From Mucilaginibacter sp. (GTDB lineage Bacteria; Bacteroidota; Bacteroidia; Sphingobacteriales; Sphingobacteriaceae): 35,991 nucleotides of DNA. The stretch is taken from assembly GCF_028288105.1 (NCBI RefSeq), contig NZ_JAQBOI010000130.1:1-35991 (forward strand), given 5' to 3'. The notes beneath the pieces were generated by a model. The model was not told the origin of the DNA. It saw only the letters and a program-made list of their open reading frames with translations, and ran no database searches. Below, in pieces: positions 1 through 7,979 of this stretch (positions are counted from its first letter, which is position 1; the number at the start of each line of letters is the position of its first letter). Made by a program: the position numbers and the translations under genes.

Positions 1-830
1 CGGTTTAGCGATAGCGTTGCCTCGTGAGCCTCTTCCAGTAAATTTATGCTGATACCAAAACTTGTATTGGCTTTTTCTGTACCGGCAATAGATTGAAAAC
101 ACAGATCGACAGGTGCATTTTTATTAATTAATTCAAGTGTGGTTGTAATGTGGCTGAGCACACAGCTTTGCGTGGGGATATCAAACTGCTGCCTTAATGT
201 ATCTATCAACGTTAAAATTTTAGCCACCGCCGCCGGGCTATCAGTTGCCGGGTTTATACCAATAACGGCATCACCGCTGCCATATAACAACCCTTCAATT
301 AAACTTGCAGCAATCCCGCGCGGGTCATCCGTTGGGTGGTTAGGTTGTAAGCGTGTAGAGAAATGCCCTTTTAACCCTATTGTGTTACGAAAACGGGTTA
401 TTACTTCACATTTTTTTGCTACCGCGATAAGATCCTGGTTACGCATTATTTTAGATACTGCCGCAGCCATCTCTGGGGTGACAGAATTTTCAATGCTTTT
501 TAAAATAACGGTATCAGTTTCATCTTTTAGCAACCAATCGCGTAGTTGGCCAACGGTTAAGTGGCTTATCAGATCAAAACCCCCAGCATCGTGGTTATCT
601 ATGATCAGCCGGGTTACCTCATCTTCTTCATATGGGATAATAGCCTCGTTCAGGAAAGTTTTTAGCGGAACGTCGGCAAGGGTTATCTGCGCGGCAACAC
701 GTTCTTCGTAAGTTTCGGCACTTAATCCCGCCAGGGCATCCCCGGTACGGAAAGGCGATGCCTTCGCCAGCAATATCTGCAAATTATCAAACCTGTAAAT
801 GTTACCAAGTATGGTATGCTGATACGGCAT
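1..830 (-). CDS. eutB: Ethanolamine ammonia-lyase large subunit EutB (3' end cut by window edge)
   Basis: Catalytic subunit of adenosylcobalamin-dependent ethanolamine ammonia-lyase, which splits ethanolamine into acetaldehyde and ammonia together with EutC in the cytoplasm. Reading the minus strand from the ATG at 830-828 gives 276 residues with no stop before the edge; the family is about 450 residues, so roughly the last 40% is missing. The order and wording of family motifs match E. coli EutB as I remember it: GDALAGLSA (residues 30-38), RLQPNHPTDD (160-169), GDAVIGINPATD (186-197) and QSIAGTEKANTSFG (246-259). An ethanolamine permease lies upstream on the same strand. eutC would be expected just outside the window. 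No microcompartment shell gene is visible, so this looks like the simple permease-plus-lyase version of the pathway. Identification is firm. Confidence 0.95.
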   Translation of the reverse strand, partial: MPYQHTILGNIYRFDNLQILLAKASPFRTGDALAGLSAETYEERVAAQITLADVPLKTFLNEAIIPYEEDEVTRLIIDNHDAGGFDLISHLTVGQLRDWLLKDETDTVILKSIENSVTPEMAAAVSKIMRNQDLIAVAKKCEVITRFRNTIGLKGHFSTRLQPNHPTDDPRGIAASLIEGLLYGSGDAVIGINPATDSPAAVAKILTLIDTLRQQFDIPTQSCVLSHITTTLELINKNAPVDLCFQSIAGTEKANTSFGISINLLEEAHEATLSLN

Positions 831-1006
831 ATTGCTTTTATGTTTTTACTAAGATAAATTGTTCGGAGTAAAAACAAGACGGAAGGAGTAATTTTTATTA
901 GAGGGGAATAACGATGCTATACAATAAAAAAGCACCCGCCATGAGTATCCGTTCTTAAACAACCCAACCCTACTCCGGCAGATGCTTATTAGTTGATCAA
1001 CATGTA
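831..1006. other. Gap between the cupredoxin gene and eutB
   Basis: About 176 bases without a gene. On the minus strand it holds GGAGTAA twice and a run of T after GGCGGGTGC near 930-945, but I could not close a convincing terminator stem. The gap is long enough for eutB to have its own promoter; I did not find a clear -7 box. Confidence 0.4.
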
Positions 1007-1375
1007 TTAATTGGTTACTACAACAGTTGCAGTTGCCATCATAGAGTGAAAAGTGCAATGGTAGGTGTAAGTACCGGCTGTAGCAAAAGTATGAGAATAT
1101 TTTGCGTTGGCGTTTATAGCGCCACTATCAAAACCGCCGTTATTATCAGTTACTGTATGCGCGTCAGCATCGGCATTTGTCCAACCTACAGTTCCACCCG
1201 CCTTTATAGTTACCGAAGCCGGGGAAAAGGCGAAATTCTTTATGCTTACATTAGCGGCAGTAGGGTTGTTTGTAGGGGGTGCTGGGGTATTGCTACTGTC
1301 AGATTTGGAACAAGCCGCAATAGCAATAACAACAACAGCTATCATTAGCGATATTCCTAAGATGTACTTTTTCAT
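1007..1375 (-). CDS. Cupredoxin (plastocyanin/azurin-like) lipoprotein
   Basis: A 122-residue type I blue-copper protein, probably anchored in the outer membrane or facing the periplasm. The N-terminus has a hydrophobic signal ending in the lipobox IAAC (Cys22), then a Thr/Pro/Asn-rich linker to about residue 40. The cupredoxin fold follows. The copper ligands can be read directly: His73 in DAHTV, then Cys107, His110 and Met113 in the C-x2-H-x2-M loop near the C-terminus. Its role would be single-electron transfer or copper binding; no partner oxidase is visible. It lies between the ethanolamine permease and eutB on the same strand, but gaps of 137 and 176 bases on either side leave it unclear whether it is co-transcribed. 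Family assignment is firm, physiological role unknown. Confidence 0.88.
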   Translation of the reverse strand: MKKYILGISLMIAVVVIAIAACSKSDSSNTPAPPTNNPTAANVSIKNFAFSPASVTIKAGGTVGWTNADADAHTVTDNNGGFDSGAINANAKYSHTFATAGTYTYHCTFHSMMATATVVVTN

Positions 1376-1512
1376 ATTAAATGTTTTAAATGTTTAATAT
1401 AATTACGGGCACATTTACGGGATGGTTGCTTTACCGGGATAACCTTTTCGCTAAATAATTCCGAATGTTGGTTAAGCCATTGATTAATAGTGTTAATATT
1501 TTTGGTAATATT

Positions 1513-2859
1513 TTATATTTCTATTTCTTGTGCTTTTTCCAGCAGTACATCATCTAAAATTTTCAATTTATGCTTTCCCATCAGCATAAATACAATTATT
1601 GCAAGCGCTAATCCGGCAAAAAATATAAGGCTTAGCTTAAAGTTGTAATACATAATAGCAAACATGCACACGGTAGAAATCATTAATGCCACCGCCGGGA
1701 ACACCGGGTAAAACACGGCAGCGAAAGGCCGTTCCATGCGTGGTTCTTTCTTACGGAGTATAAACAGGCTTATCATACTCATCATATACATAACCACTGC
1801 CCCCATTACCGATAGGATAATGATCTGCCCGGTGGTACCTGTAAATAAAGCTATAAAACTAATTACCCCACCTGCTATAATTGCCCAGTGCGGGGTTTTA
1901 AATTTTGTGTTGACCGATGCCAGCCCGCGAGGTAAATAACCACTCCTGGCCATTGCAAACACCTGCCTTGACGATGCCAGTATGGTGCCATGAAACGATG
2001 CTATCAGCCCGAACAAACCTATGCTGGCAAATATTTTTGTTAGCCCATTGGCCTTACCTAATACTATACCAACAGCTTCGGGCAATGGGTAATCCAGATT
2101 GCTTAGTTTGCGCCAGTCGGTAATACCGCCGGTTAATATCATTACGCCTAAAGCTAAAAACACCAGGGTAGCTAAAGCCGATATATATCCTCTTGGGATA
2201 TTTCTTTTTGGGTCTTTCACTTCTTCCGCAACCATGGCAACGCCTTCTATTGCCAGGTAAAACCATACCGCGAATGGCAATGCCGCAAATACGCCTCCCC
2301 AGCCAAAGGGCATTGGGTTGGCCAGGTAATTATCCATTTTAAAAGACGGCGCCACAACTCCCATAAAAAGTAAAAGTTCGGCCACGGCCAAAATGGTTAT
2401 GAAAACCGAGAATGTTGCCGACTCTTTTGTCCCCGAAATATTAATGAGGATGAACACCACATTAAAAAACAACGCGGAAGGCAAAACACCAATTTGCGGA
2501 TGCAGAAAGTGCAGATAAGCCCCTAAAGAAAAAGCTATTGCAGGCGTAGCTAGCAGGAAATCTATCAGCGTAGCATAACCGGCAATCAATCCGCCGAAGG
2601 GCCCCATTGCCCGGTAAGCATAGGCAAACGCGCCGCCTGCGTGCGGTATAGATGTTGTTAATTCGGTATAGCTAAATATGAAAGTAATGTACATTACGGT
2701 TATTACCAATGTGGCTATCAGAAAGCCAATGGTGCCAGACACGCCCCAACCAAGGTTCCATCCAAAATATTCACCGGATATTACAAGGCCTACGGCAATT
2801 GCCCACAGGTGTATAGGTTTTAAAACCCGCTTTAGTTGTTTAGCGTCTATGTTTTCCAA
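1513..2859 (-). CDS. eat: Ethanolamine permease (APC superfamily)
   Basis: A 448-residue inner-membrane transporter with about 12 hydrophobic segments. The opening stretch LKPIHLWAIAVGLVISGEYF, followed by GWNLGW, is the hallmark of the ethanolamine permease group within the amino acid-polyamine-organocation superfamily, and SIPHAGGAFAYAYRAMGP (about residues 70-87) is the APC substrate-site region. It would bring ethanolamine into the cell for EutBC, whose large subunit lies 680 bases downstream on the same strand. The start is unusual: an in-frame TAA lies 9 bases upstream and the only plausible initiation codon before the conserved region is TTG at 2859-2857. A 6-base inverted repeat (2892-2910) sits just upstream and might be an operator. 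Confidence 0.9.
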   Translation of the reverse strand: MENIDAKQLKRVLKPIHLWAIAVGLVISGEYFGWNLGWGVSGTIGFLIATLVITVMYITFIFSYTELTTSIPHAGGAFAYAYRAMGPFGGLIAGYATLIDFLLATPAIAFSLGAYLHFLHPQIGVLPSALFFNVVFILINISGTKESATFSVFITILAVAELLLFMGVVAPSFKMDNYLANPMPFGWGGVFAALPFAVWFYLAIEGVAMVAEEVKDPKRNIPRGYISALATLVFLALGVMILTGGITDWRKLSNLDYPLPEAVGIVLGKANGLTKIFASIGLFGLIASFHGTILASSRQVFAMARSGYLPRGLASVNTKFKTPHWAIIAGGVISFIALFTGTTGQIIILSVMGAVVMYMMSMISLFILRKKEPRMERPFAAVFYPVFPAVALMISTVCMFAIMYYNFKLSLIFFAGLALAIIVFMLMGKHKLKILDDVLLEKAQEIEI

Positions 2860-2891
2860 AGGTTTAAATTATGAATTTAATAACGCATTAA

Positions 2892-2910
2892 GATACTGAT
2901 TAAAAGTATC
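2892..2910. promoter_or_regulatory. Short inverted repeat upstream of eat
   Basis: GATACT and AGTATC form 6-base arms around a 7-base spacer, 33 bases upstream of the eat start. The place suits an operator for an ethanolamine-responsive regulator, but the arms are short and could occur by chance. The rest of the 206-base divergent region is AT-rich and shows nothing else I can name except the -7 box at 3035. Confidence 0.25.
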
Positions 2911-3034
2911 CGAACAAAAGCGACTATTAAAAATAAGATTTTTAACAAAGTTTCATCCACCTTAAATTTACTCCTGGTTTTTCTAACAAAAATGTAATAT
3001 TAAACTAACCCTTATTTAATATTGCGGGTTTTAG

Positions 3035-3042
3035 TAAATTTG
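3035..3042 (+). promoter_or_regulatory. Bacteroidota -7 promoter box upstream of the PAP2-like gene
   Basis: TAAATTTG matches the TAnnTTTG -7 consensus used by the Bacteroidota primary sigma factor. Transcription would start near 3049, giving a leader of under 20 bases before the GTG at 3066. No good -33 TTTG lies at the usual spacing of about 19 bases, so the call rests on the -7 box and its position. Confidence 0.45.
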
Positions 3043-3065
3043 CGCTCCCTAATATAATTTATATA

Positions 3066-3725
3066 GTGACGGAATTTGGTACCCCTTCTATAAAACAAGC
3101 CTGGACTGCTGCCCTGCAATCGCCAAAAAAGCGTGATAAATTATTAATAGGCTCATTTATTGTTGCCATCATATTATCTACTCTTCCCATATTTTTTAAT
3201 CATATACAAAAACGAAAAGGCATTGTATTGGACGATTGGGTGCTTGCCCACTTACCGGCGTATGATGTATCTGTAATAATTTTTGCCATTATATGGGGAA
3301 TGGCGATTTTGATATTCATCAGGGCCCTTTATAATCCTGTTATCTATATCAATTACGTTTGGACACTGATATTTATCAATATAGCCCGGATGACCAGTAT
3401 TTACCTGGTAGCACTGGATCCTCCTAACGGATTGATACATTTGGTTGACCCGCTTACAGGCATATTCTATGGCAACGTAGTTATCACACGCGATCTGTTT
3501 TTCTCGGGCCATACCTCAACACTGGTATTGATATTTTTATGCCTCGAAAAACGCACCGATAAGATACTTGGTTTTATAGCCATTGTAGTAGTTATGGTAC
3601 TATTACTGGTACAGCATATACATTATACTATTGATGTTATAGCAGCCCCGGTTATAGTTTATATAATCTTTTTGTTAACACGGTATTTTTTGAAGCTAAA
3701 CAAGCTGAAAAACAGCGAAAATTAA
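3066..3725 (+). CDS. PAP2-related / sphingomyelin-synthase-like membrane protein
   Basis: A 219-residue protein with about six membrane segments. DLFFSGHTSTL (143-153) carries the conserved His149, and HYTID (186-190) carries His186 and Asp190. This His-His-Asp arrangement within FFSGHT and HYTxD is that of the sphingomyelin synthase / PAP2-C family, which moves a phospho-headgroup between a phospholipid and a ceramide-type acceptor, as opposed to classic soluble PAP2 phosphatases. Sphingobacteria make sphingolipids, so a ceramide headgroup transferase is reasonable, but a lipid phosphatase cannot be excluded from sequence. The start is GTG; no ATG lies nearby in frame. It diverges from the ethanolamine permease across about 200 bases. 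Family is fairly sure, substrate inferred. Confidence 0.75.
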   Translation: MTEFGTPSIKQAWTAALQSPKKRDKLLIGSFIVAIILSTLPIFFNHIQKRKGIVLDDWVLAHLPAYDVSVIIFAIIWGMAILIFIRALYNPVIYINYVWTLIFINIARMTSIYLVALDPPNGLIHLVDPLTGIFYGNVVITRDLFFSGHTSTLVLIFLCLEKRTDKILGFIAIVVVMVLLLVQHIHYTIDVIAAPVIVYIIFLLTRYFLKLNKLKNSEN

Positions 3726-3749
3726 GTCTCTCCCTCTTCATTAAACCCC

Positions 3750-3779
3750 TTGATTTACTGCGTTAAAAGCTTAAATTTA
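3750..3779 (+). promoter_or_regulatory. Predicted promoter of the trehalase gene
   Basis: TTG at 3750-3752 and TAAATTTA at 3772-3779 are separated by 19 bases. This fits the Bacteroidota -33/-7 promoter pattern except for the last base of the -7 box. The ATG of the trehalase gene follows 35 bases later. Confidence 0.45.
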
Positions 3780-3814
3780 AGGACTGTTCCAGCCAATAAG
3801 AATAGCCCCTACAA

Positions 3815-5386
3815 ATGAAAAAAATTTTAATAGTTATAGCTTTAATGCTATGTACTTGGTTTGCTAATGCACAGCAAAAAACGCCCCGCCAGTTATTCCC
3901 CGGTTTATTTGAGGCGGTACAATCATCAGATATATTCCCCGATAATAAAACATTTGTAGACTGTACGCCCAAATATACGCCCTCGCTTATCATGAAGGCT
4001 TATAACGAGCAATTAGGCAAAAAGGGTTTCGATTTAAAAGAGTTTGTGCTTACTAATTTTACCGTTCCTGCCGCGACTCACGCCTTTCAAACCGATATTG
4101 AGGACGGTATCCGTAAGCATATTGATACCCTTTGGCAGGTACTGCAGCGTAAGCCTGATGCCGCTTCAAAACTATCATCGCTGGCTGCATTACCAAACCC
4201 ATACATAGTTCCCGGGGGCCGTTTCCGCGAGATCTATTATTGGGACAGTTATTTTACTATGCTGGGCTTGCAGGAAAGCAAACAGACAAAGGTTATCGGC
4301 AATATGATCGATAATTTTGCTTACCTGATAGACACCTACGGCTTTATCCCAAACGGTAACCGTGCCTATTACCTTACCCGCTCACAGCCACCGTTTTTTT
4401 CGCTGATGGTGAACCTGCTTGCCAAAAGCGAGGGCGATGCTATACTTACCAAATATCAACCACAACTAATAAAGGAATATAATTACTGGATGATGGGTAG
4501 CGCAGCATTGGCAAACAACAAGGCCGCCCACCGTACAGTACGTATGGCCGATGGCACCTTACTTAACCGCTACTGGGATGAAAGTGACGAGCCACGCGAG
4601 GAAAGTTATATTAAAGATGTGGATGCAGCCCAAACCACAAAACAACCCTTGCCTGTTTTCTATCATAACATCCGTGCGGCAGCTGCTTCGGGTTGGGATT
4701 TTAGCAGCCGCTGGTTTGCTGATGCAGCCACATTGGGCACTATTCAAACTACCGATTTGGCACCTGTAGACCTTAACTGCCTCATGTATAACCTGGAGCT
4801 AACCATTGCACATTCTTATCAAATAAAAGGCAACCAAGCACTTTATAAAAGCTATCAAGCCAAAGCCGAAATCCGTAAACAAGCTATCCTAAAATACTTT
4901 TGGGATGAAAAAACAGGCTGGTTTGGCGATTATAACTGGACAACAAAGCAGCTCTCAACCATACCAACTTTAGCCGCTGTTTTCCCACTGGAGTTTAAAA
5001 TTGCTACACCGGCACAAGCCAACAAAATAGCTGAAGGACTTAAAGCCAACTTTCTGAAACCCGGCGGATTGGTTACTACCTTAAACTTTAGCGGCCAGCA
5101 ATGGGATGCGCCAAACGGATGGGCCCCACTGCAATATATGGCTATTGACGGACTGGAGAATTACGGCCACAGCGAACTGGCAAAAGACATTGCTACCCGT
5201 TGGCTAAAACTGAACATCCGGGTGTTTAAACAAACCGGCAAGCTATTAGAGAAATATAATGTTGTTGATACCAGCCTTACCGCAGGCGGCGGCGAATACC
5301 CCCTACAAGATGGTTTCGGTTGGACGAATGGAGTGTTATTGAAGCTGATGAACAGATATAAGTTTGATGAGAAGCAAGGGGAGTAA
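3815..5386 (+). CDS. treA: Periplasmic alpha,alpha-trehalase (GH37)
   Basis: Hydrolyses trehalose to two glucose molecules, in the periplasm judging by the signal peptide (hydrophobic stretch ending ANA-QQ at residues 17-21). The 523-residue length suits bacterial GH37. Both family signatures are present: PGGRFREIYYWDSY (133-146) and QWDAPNGWAP (429-438). Likely catalytic residues are Asp295 in SGWDFSSRW and Glu494 in GGGEYPLQDGFGW, by comparison with E. coli trehalase. One deviation is Ala instead of the common Glu in the RAAA-x-SGWDFS segment just before Asp295. It has its own predicted promoter and lies on the strand opposite the GH65 gene, so it is in the alpha-glucoside region but not in its main operon. 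Confidence 0.94.
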   Translation: MKKILIVIALMLCTWFANAQQKTPRQLFPGLFEAVQSSDIFPDNKTFVDCTPKYTPSLIMKAYNEQLGKKGFDLKEFVLTNFTVPAATHAFQTDIEDGIRKHIDTLWQVLQRKPDAASKLSSLAALPNPYIVPGGRFREIYYWDSYFTMLGLQESKQTKVIGNMIDNFAYLIDTYGFIPNGNRAYYLTRSQPPFFSLMVNLLAKSEGDAILTKYQPQLIKEYNYWMMGSAALANNKAAHRTVRMADGTLLNRYWDESDEPREESYIKDVDAAQTTKQPLPVFYHNIRAAAASGWDFSSRWFADAATLGTIQTTDLAPVDLNCLMYNLELTIAHSYQIKGNQALYKSYQAKAEIRKQAILKYFWDEKTGWFGDYNWTTKQLSTIPTLAAVFPLEFKIATPAQANKIAEGLKANFLKPGGLVTTLNFSGQQWDAPNGWAPLQYMAIDGLENYGHSELAKDIATRWLKLNIRVFKQTGKLLEKYNVVDTSLTAGGGEYPLQDGFGWTNGVLLKLMNRYKFDEKQGE

Positions 5387-5399
5387 GATAAAATATCCG

Positions 5400-5714
5400 T
5401 TATATAACCTCAATTGGAGCACCAGTAAATTGCTTTAAATATGCATTTTTTATATCCTTTATAATTTCTGCATTGACCAATCCATCCGATGTAATTATCT
5501 TTAAATATCGATCTGTATAACCTATGTTTAAATGTTCAATTGATTTCCTTCTATTTTCTGGAAAGCCTTTAAAAAACCAATTATATTTTTCATCAATAGC
5601 ATTTAAAGAACTTTCAAATGATTCCATATTTTCGACAAAATCTTTTCCATAAATCGCAATATCCCCTTCCCTACTGAACAATTTATATGTTTTTCCTAAC
5701 TCCTCTTGGCTCAT
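5400..5714 (-). CDS. Small hypothetical protein, AT-rich
   Basis: A 104-residue open frame starting at ATG (5714-5712) and ending 13 bases from the trehalase stop, facing it. No signal peptide, membrane segment or recognised domain. It is charged and looks soluble, with a Trp-Phe-Phe core (NWFFKGFPENRRKS, about 45-58). The gene and its upstream flank are clearly richer in A and T than the neighbouring glycosidase genes, and a pair of inverted repeats sits behind it, so it may have been acquired separately. I do not recognise the family. Confidence 0.6.
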   Translation of the reverse strand: MSQEELGKTYKLFSREGDIAIYGKDFVENMESFESSLNAIDEKYNWFFKGFPENRRKSIEHLNIGYTDRYLKIITSDGLVNAEIIKDIKNAYLKQFTGAPIEVI

Positions 5715-5805
5715 AATTTCTATAATATATTTATATAATGTATTAATAATTTAATTAGTGCGCCATCATTAGGCTCGCGCAAAATGATTATAAAACACTC
5801 CCGCA

Positions 5806-5829
5806 GTCGCTCGGCTCCTGCCGAGCGAC
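5806..5829. repeat. REP-like hairpin, copy 1
   Basis: A perfect 10-base stem (GTCGCTCGGC / GCCGAGCGAC) with a TCCT loop. Its reverse complement matches copy 2 at 5888-5911 in 21 of 24 positions, so the two form an inverted pair. A smaller hairpin, CGACG-TCTT-CGTCG, lies at 5840-5853 between them. Confidence 0.8.
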
Positions 5830-5887
5830 GACTATTTCACGACGTCTTCGTCGCATTGTTTCGCAGGCCGGAGGCCTTATAATAACG

Positions 5888-5911
5888 GTCACTCGGCTGG
5901 AGCCAAGCGAC
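5888..5911. repeat. REP-like hairpin, copy 2
   Basis: A 24-base imperfect palindrome with 9 of 11 stem pairs around a GG loop, in inverted orientation to copy 1, 58 bases away. It sits just downstream of the GH65 stop in that gene's direction and could double as a transcription stop or mRNA end protector. The rest of 5715-5929 is AT-rich next to the small gene and otherwise shows only a GGCC-GGA-GGCC hairpin near 5864-5875. Confidence 0.7.
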
Positions 5912-5929
5912 GGCAAGAATATAGGCAAT

Positions 5930-7969
5930 TTATTTCACCGTGTATGTCGCCTTATTTACACCAACTCCGGTAATTTTTAATGATTTCCAGTTGGATGGTA
6001 GCTTGCTTTTTATCTGAACAATGCCGGCTGGGGTAATATCCAGTCCGCCAAAGCCCATTAACAGGCTTTGTACTATACCACCTGCACCTGTAGCGAAGTA
6101 TGGGTTTGTACCGCCCTTAGTTTCGGCAATTACACGGAAAGGCGGGTTAAGGTTTGGCTCATAACCGTCTTTAAAAAAGTGATAGGCTTTATTGCCATTA
6201 CCTAACCGGGCATACAGCAAGGCAAATACAGCCTGTGTCATGGCTGGGGTACCTTCGTTTGGTACGCGAGTTTCATAATATTCCAGATCTTTTTTTATCT
6301 GTGCCGGGTCGGTTATCGTTTTTAGCGGATAGGCCAGCAGGTTTACATCGGCTTGCTTAATGCCTTCGCCTTTGTATTGTGCATGCTCCTGAGTTACACC
6401 GTTGGCCATTTTTAGAATGGGGATATTATTGGCAACATTCACCCAATCGCTGTCGGCCTGCATACCTAATATTTTGGCGGCGGCTGTGGCATTCATCAGG
6501 TTAGCTTGTGCAGCGGCATTGGTAAAAGCATTGTTATCAATATTCTCCGCCCATTCATCGGCAGCCACTACGTTCTTTATATCATAATGACCAGCGCCGT
6601 TACGTTCTACTCTGCTTGCCCAAAAATCAGCCGTGGCAGATAATATTGGCCAGCCTTTATCTCGCAGCCATTGTTTATCCTGGGTTACACAGTAATAGCT
6701 CCATGCGGCCAATGCCACATCGGCACTAATATGGTGCTCAAACGGGCCGCTCAATGCCCATACAGGTGTTTCTTCTACGCCGGTATCAGCACTCTCCCAG
6801 GGATACATAGCTCCTTTATAGCCATGCGAGAAAGCGTTTTTACGCGCGTTCTCCAATCTTTCGAAACGATATTCCACCATTGATTTGGCAATTTCCGGGT
6901 GCAATATCAACATGGCCGGGAACATCCATATATCAGTATCCCAAAACACGTGTCCATTATAACCTAAACCTGATAAGCCCATTGGTGACGGCGACAATGC
7001 AGTGCCCGCACGAGAGAAGGAGTACAAGTGATATAGCATGCTATGTATATCCTGTTGTGCCTGCGCATCGCCTTCAATCTGGATATCGCTTTTCCAAAGT
7101 TCGTCCCAGGCTTTATTGTGAAACTGGATCAGCCTGTCGCGGCCTTCCAGCTTAGCAAATATGGTCAGGCGTTCGGCTTCATTCAATGGGTCAGCGTGGT
7201 GTGCCGATGTTGTGGACGATCCTGTAACTCCATATTTATAAGTTTGCCCCGCTGCAATAGCACGGCTAAACTTCATCAGGTGCATGTTGTTATCCCACAT
7301 TTCGTGGATAACACGCGGTTCTTTACCATGCTCTTCGTTAAACAAAAACGAGGTTGAAGCGCTAAGCTGCAACTTACCTGTAGGGCTTTTAGCAGTTGAG
7401 GTTAGCAGGCTGATGGTTACATGAGGGCGGTCAATTTCGTTATAGTAATTCTGCACCTCTTTTAATGCATCCGGCGCTTCCATAACGCTGGCAGCGGTTA
7501 TATTGATAGCCTTTTTGGCGGTAATGGCAACATCCATTAGCACCGTAAAAGGCAATTGCCTTAACGAGTAATAGGTGTATTTAATACTTGCTTTATCGCC
7601 ATAATCAAACGTAGTGGTCATTGCGGCATGCTGCATATCCAGTTCCTGCTTCATGTTGCTTACCATTTTGGCATCAAGGCGTTTGCCATCAACCTCCAGG
7701 TACATGTTTAACAGGTTAAAACTGTTTAAAAAGTTGCTTACACGGCCACGTCCATACAGATCATATGCGCCGGCAAGCACCACATTTTTCACCTTAAACG
7801 GCTCGGGAGATGACACAATACCAATCATGCCATTGGCCGCGGTTATCCCGTAGTAGTTATTCGGGTCAATTTTATCGGCCTTAATTATCCAGGGATTAAC
7901 ATTTTGTGCCGATAAATTTGCAACGACAAATAAGTTTATCAGTATAATAAGGGGGACTATTCTTCTCAT
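5930..7969 (-). CDS. GH65 glycoside hydrolase, kojibiose/trehalose-hydrolase type
   Basis: A 679-residue secreted enzyme: the signal peptide ends near LSAQ (residue 22). It has an N-terminal beta-sandwich region and a C-terminal (alpha/alpha)6 barrel. Family motifs include GYNGHVFWDTDIWMFPAM, YPWESADTG-x-EETP and ADEWAENIDNNAFTNAA, in which Glu472 is the expected general acid. The phosphorylases of this family have GPDEYH-type motifs and bind phosphate; here the C-terminal segment VIAETKGG offers Glu616 as a general base, as expected of a hydrolase. From memory these positions equal the catalytic pair of the Flavobacterium johnsoniae GH65 alpha-1,2-glucosidase (kojibiose hydrolase), the best comparator. 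Its start lies 10 bases after the haloperoxidase-like stop, so the two are co-transcribed. GH65 hydrolase is firm; alpha-1,2 specificity is inferred. Confidence 0.88.
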   Translation of the reverse strand: MRRIVPLIILINLFVVANLSAQNVNPWIIKADKIDPNNYYGITAANGMIGIVSSPEPFKVKNVVLAGAYDLYGRGRVSNFLNSFNLLNMYLEVDGKRLDAKMVSNMKQELDMQHAAMTTTFDYGDKASIKYTYYSLRQLPFTVLMDVAITAKKAINITAASVMEAPDALKEVQNYYNEIDRPHVTISLLTSTAKSPTGKLQLSASTSFLFNEEHGKEPRVIHEMWDNNMHLMKFSRAIAAGQTYKYGVTGSSTTSAHHADPLNEAERLTIFAKLEGRDRLIQFHNKAWDELWKSDIQIEGDAQAQQDIHSMLYHLYSFSRAGTALSPSPMGLSGLGYNGHVFWDTDIWMFPAMLILHPEIAKSMVEYRFERLENARKNAFSHGYKGAMYPWESADTGVEETPVWALSGPFEHHISADVALAAWSYYCVTQDKQWLRDKGWPILSATADFWASRVERNGAGHYDIKNVVAADEWAENIDNNAFTNAAAQANLMNATAAAKILGMQADSDWVNVANNIPILKMANGVTQEHAQYKGEGIKQADVNLLAYPLKTITDPAQIKKDLEYYETRVPNEGTPAMTQAVFALLYARLGNGNKAYHFFKDGYEPNLNPPFRVIAETKGGTNPYFATGAGGIVQSLLMGFGGLDITPAGIVQIKSKLPSNWKSLKITGVGVNKATYTVK

Positions 7970-7979
7970 AAAAGCGCCG

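Noticed and set aside
139..711. 190-residue plus-strand open frame
   Set aside because: It lies antisense inside eutB, which shows clear family motifs over the whole stretch; the plus-strand protein has no recognisable domain.
831..3065. Cobalamin riboswitch for the B12-dependent lyase genes
   Set aside because: I looked in the leaders of eat and eutB for a B12-box-like sequence and a large fold and found none.
2892..3725. PAP2-like gene as part of an ethanolamine operon
   Set aside because: It is on the opposite strand with its own -7 box, so any link to eat/eutB is divergent neighbourhood only.
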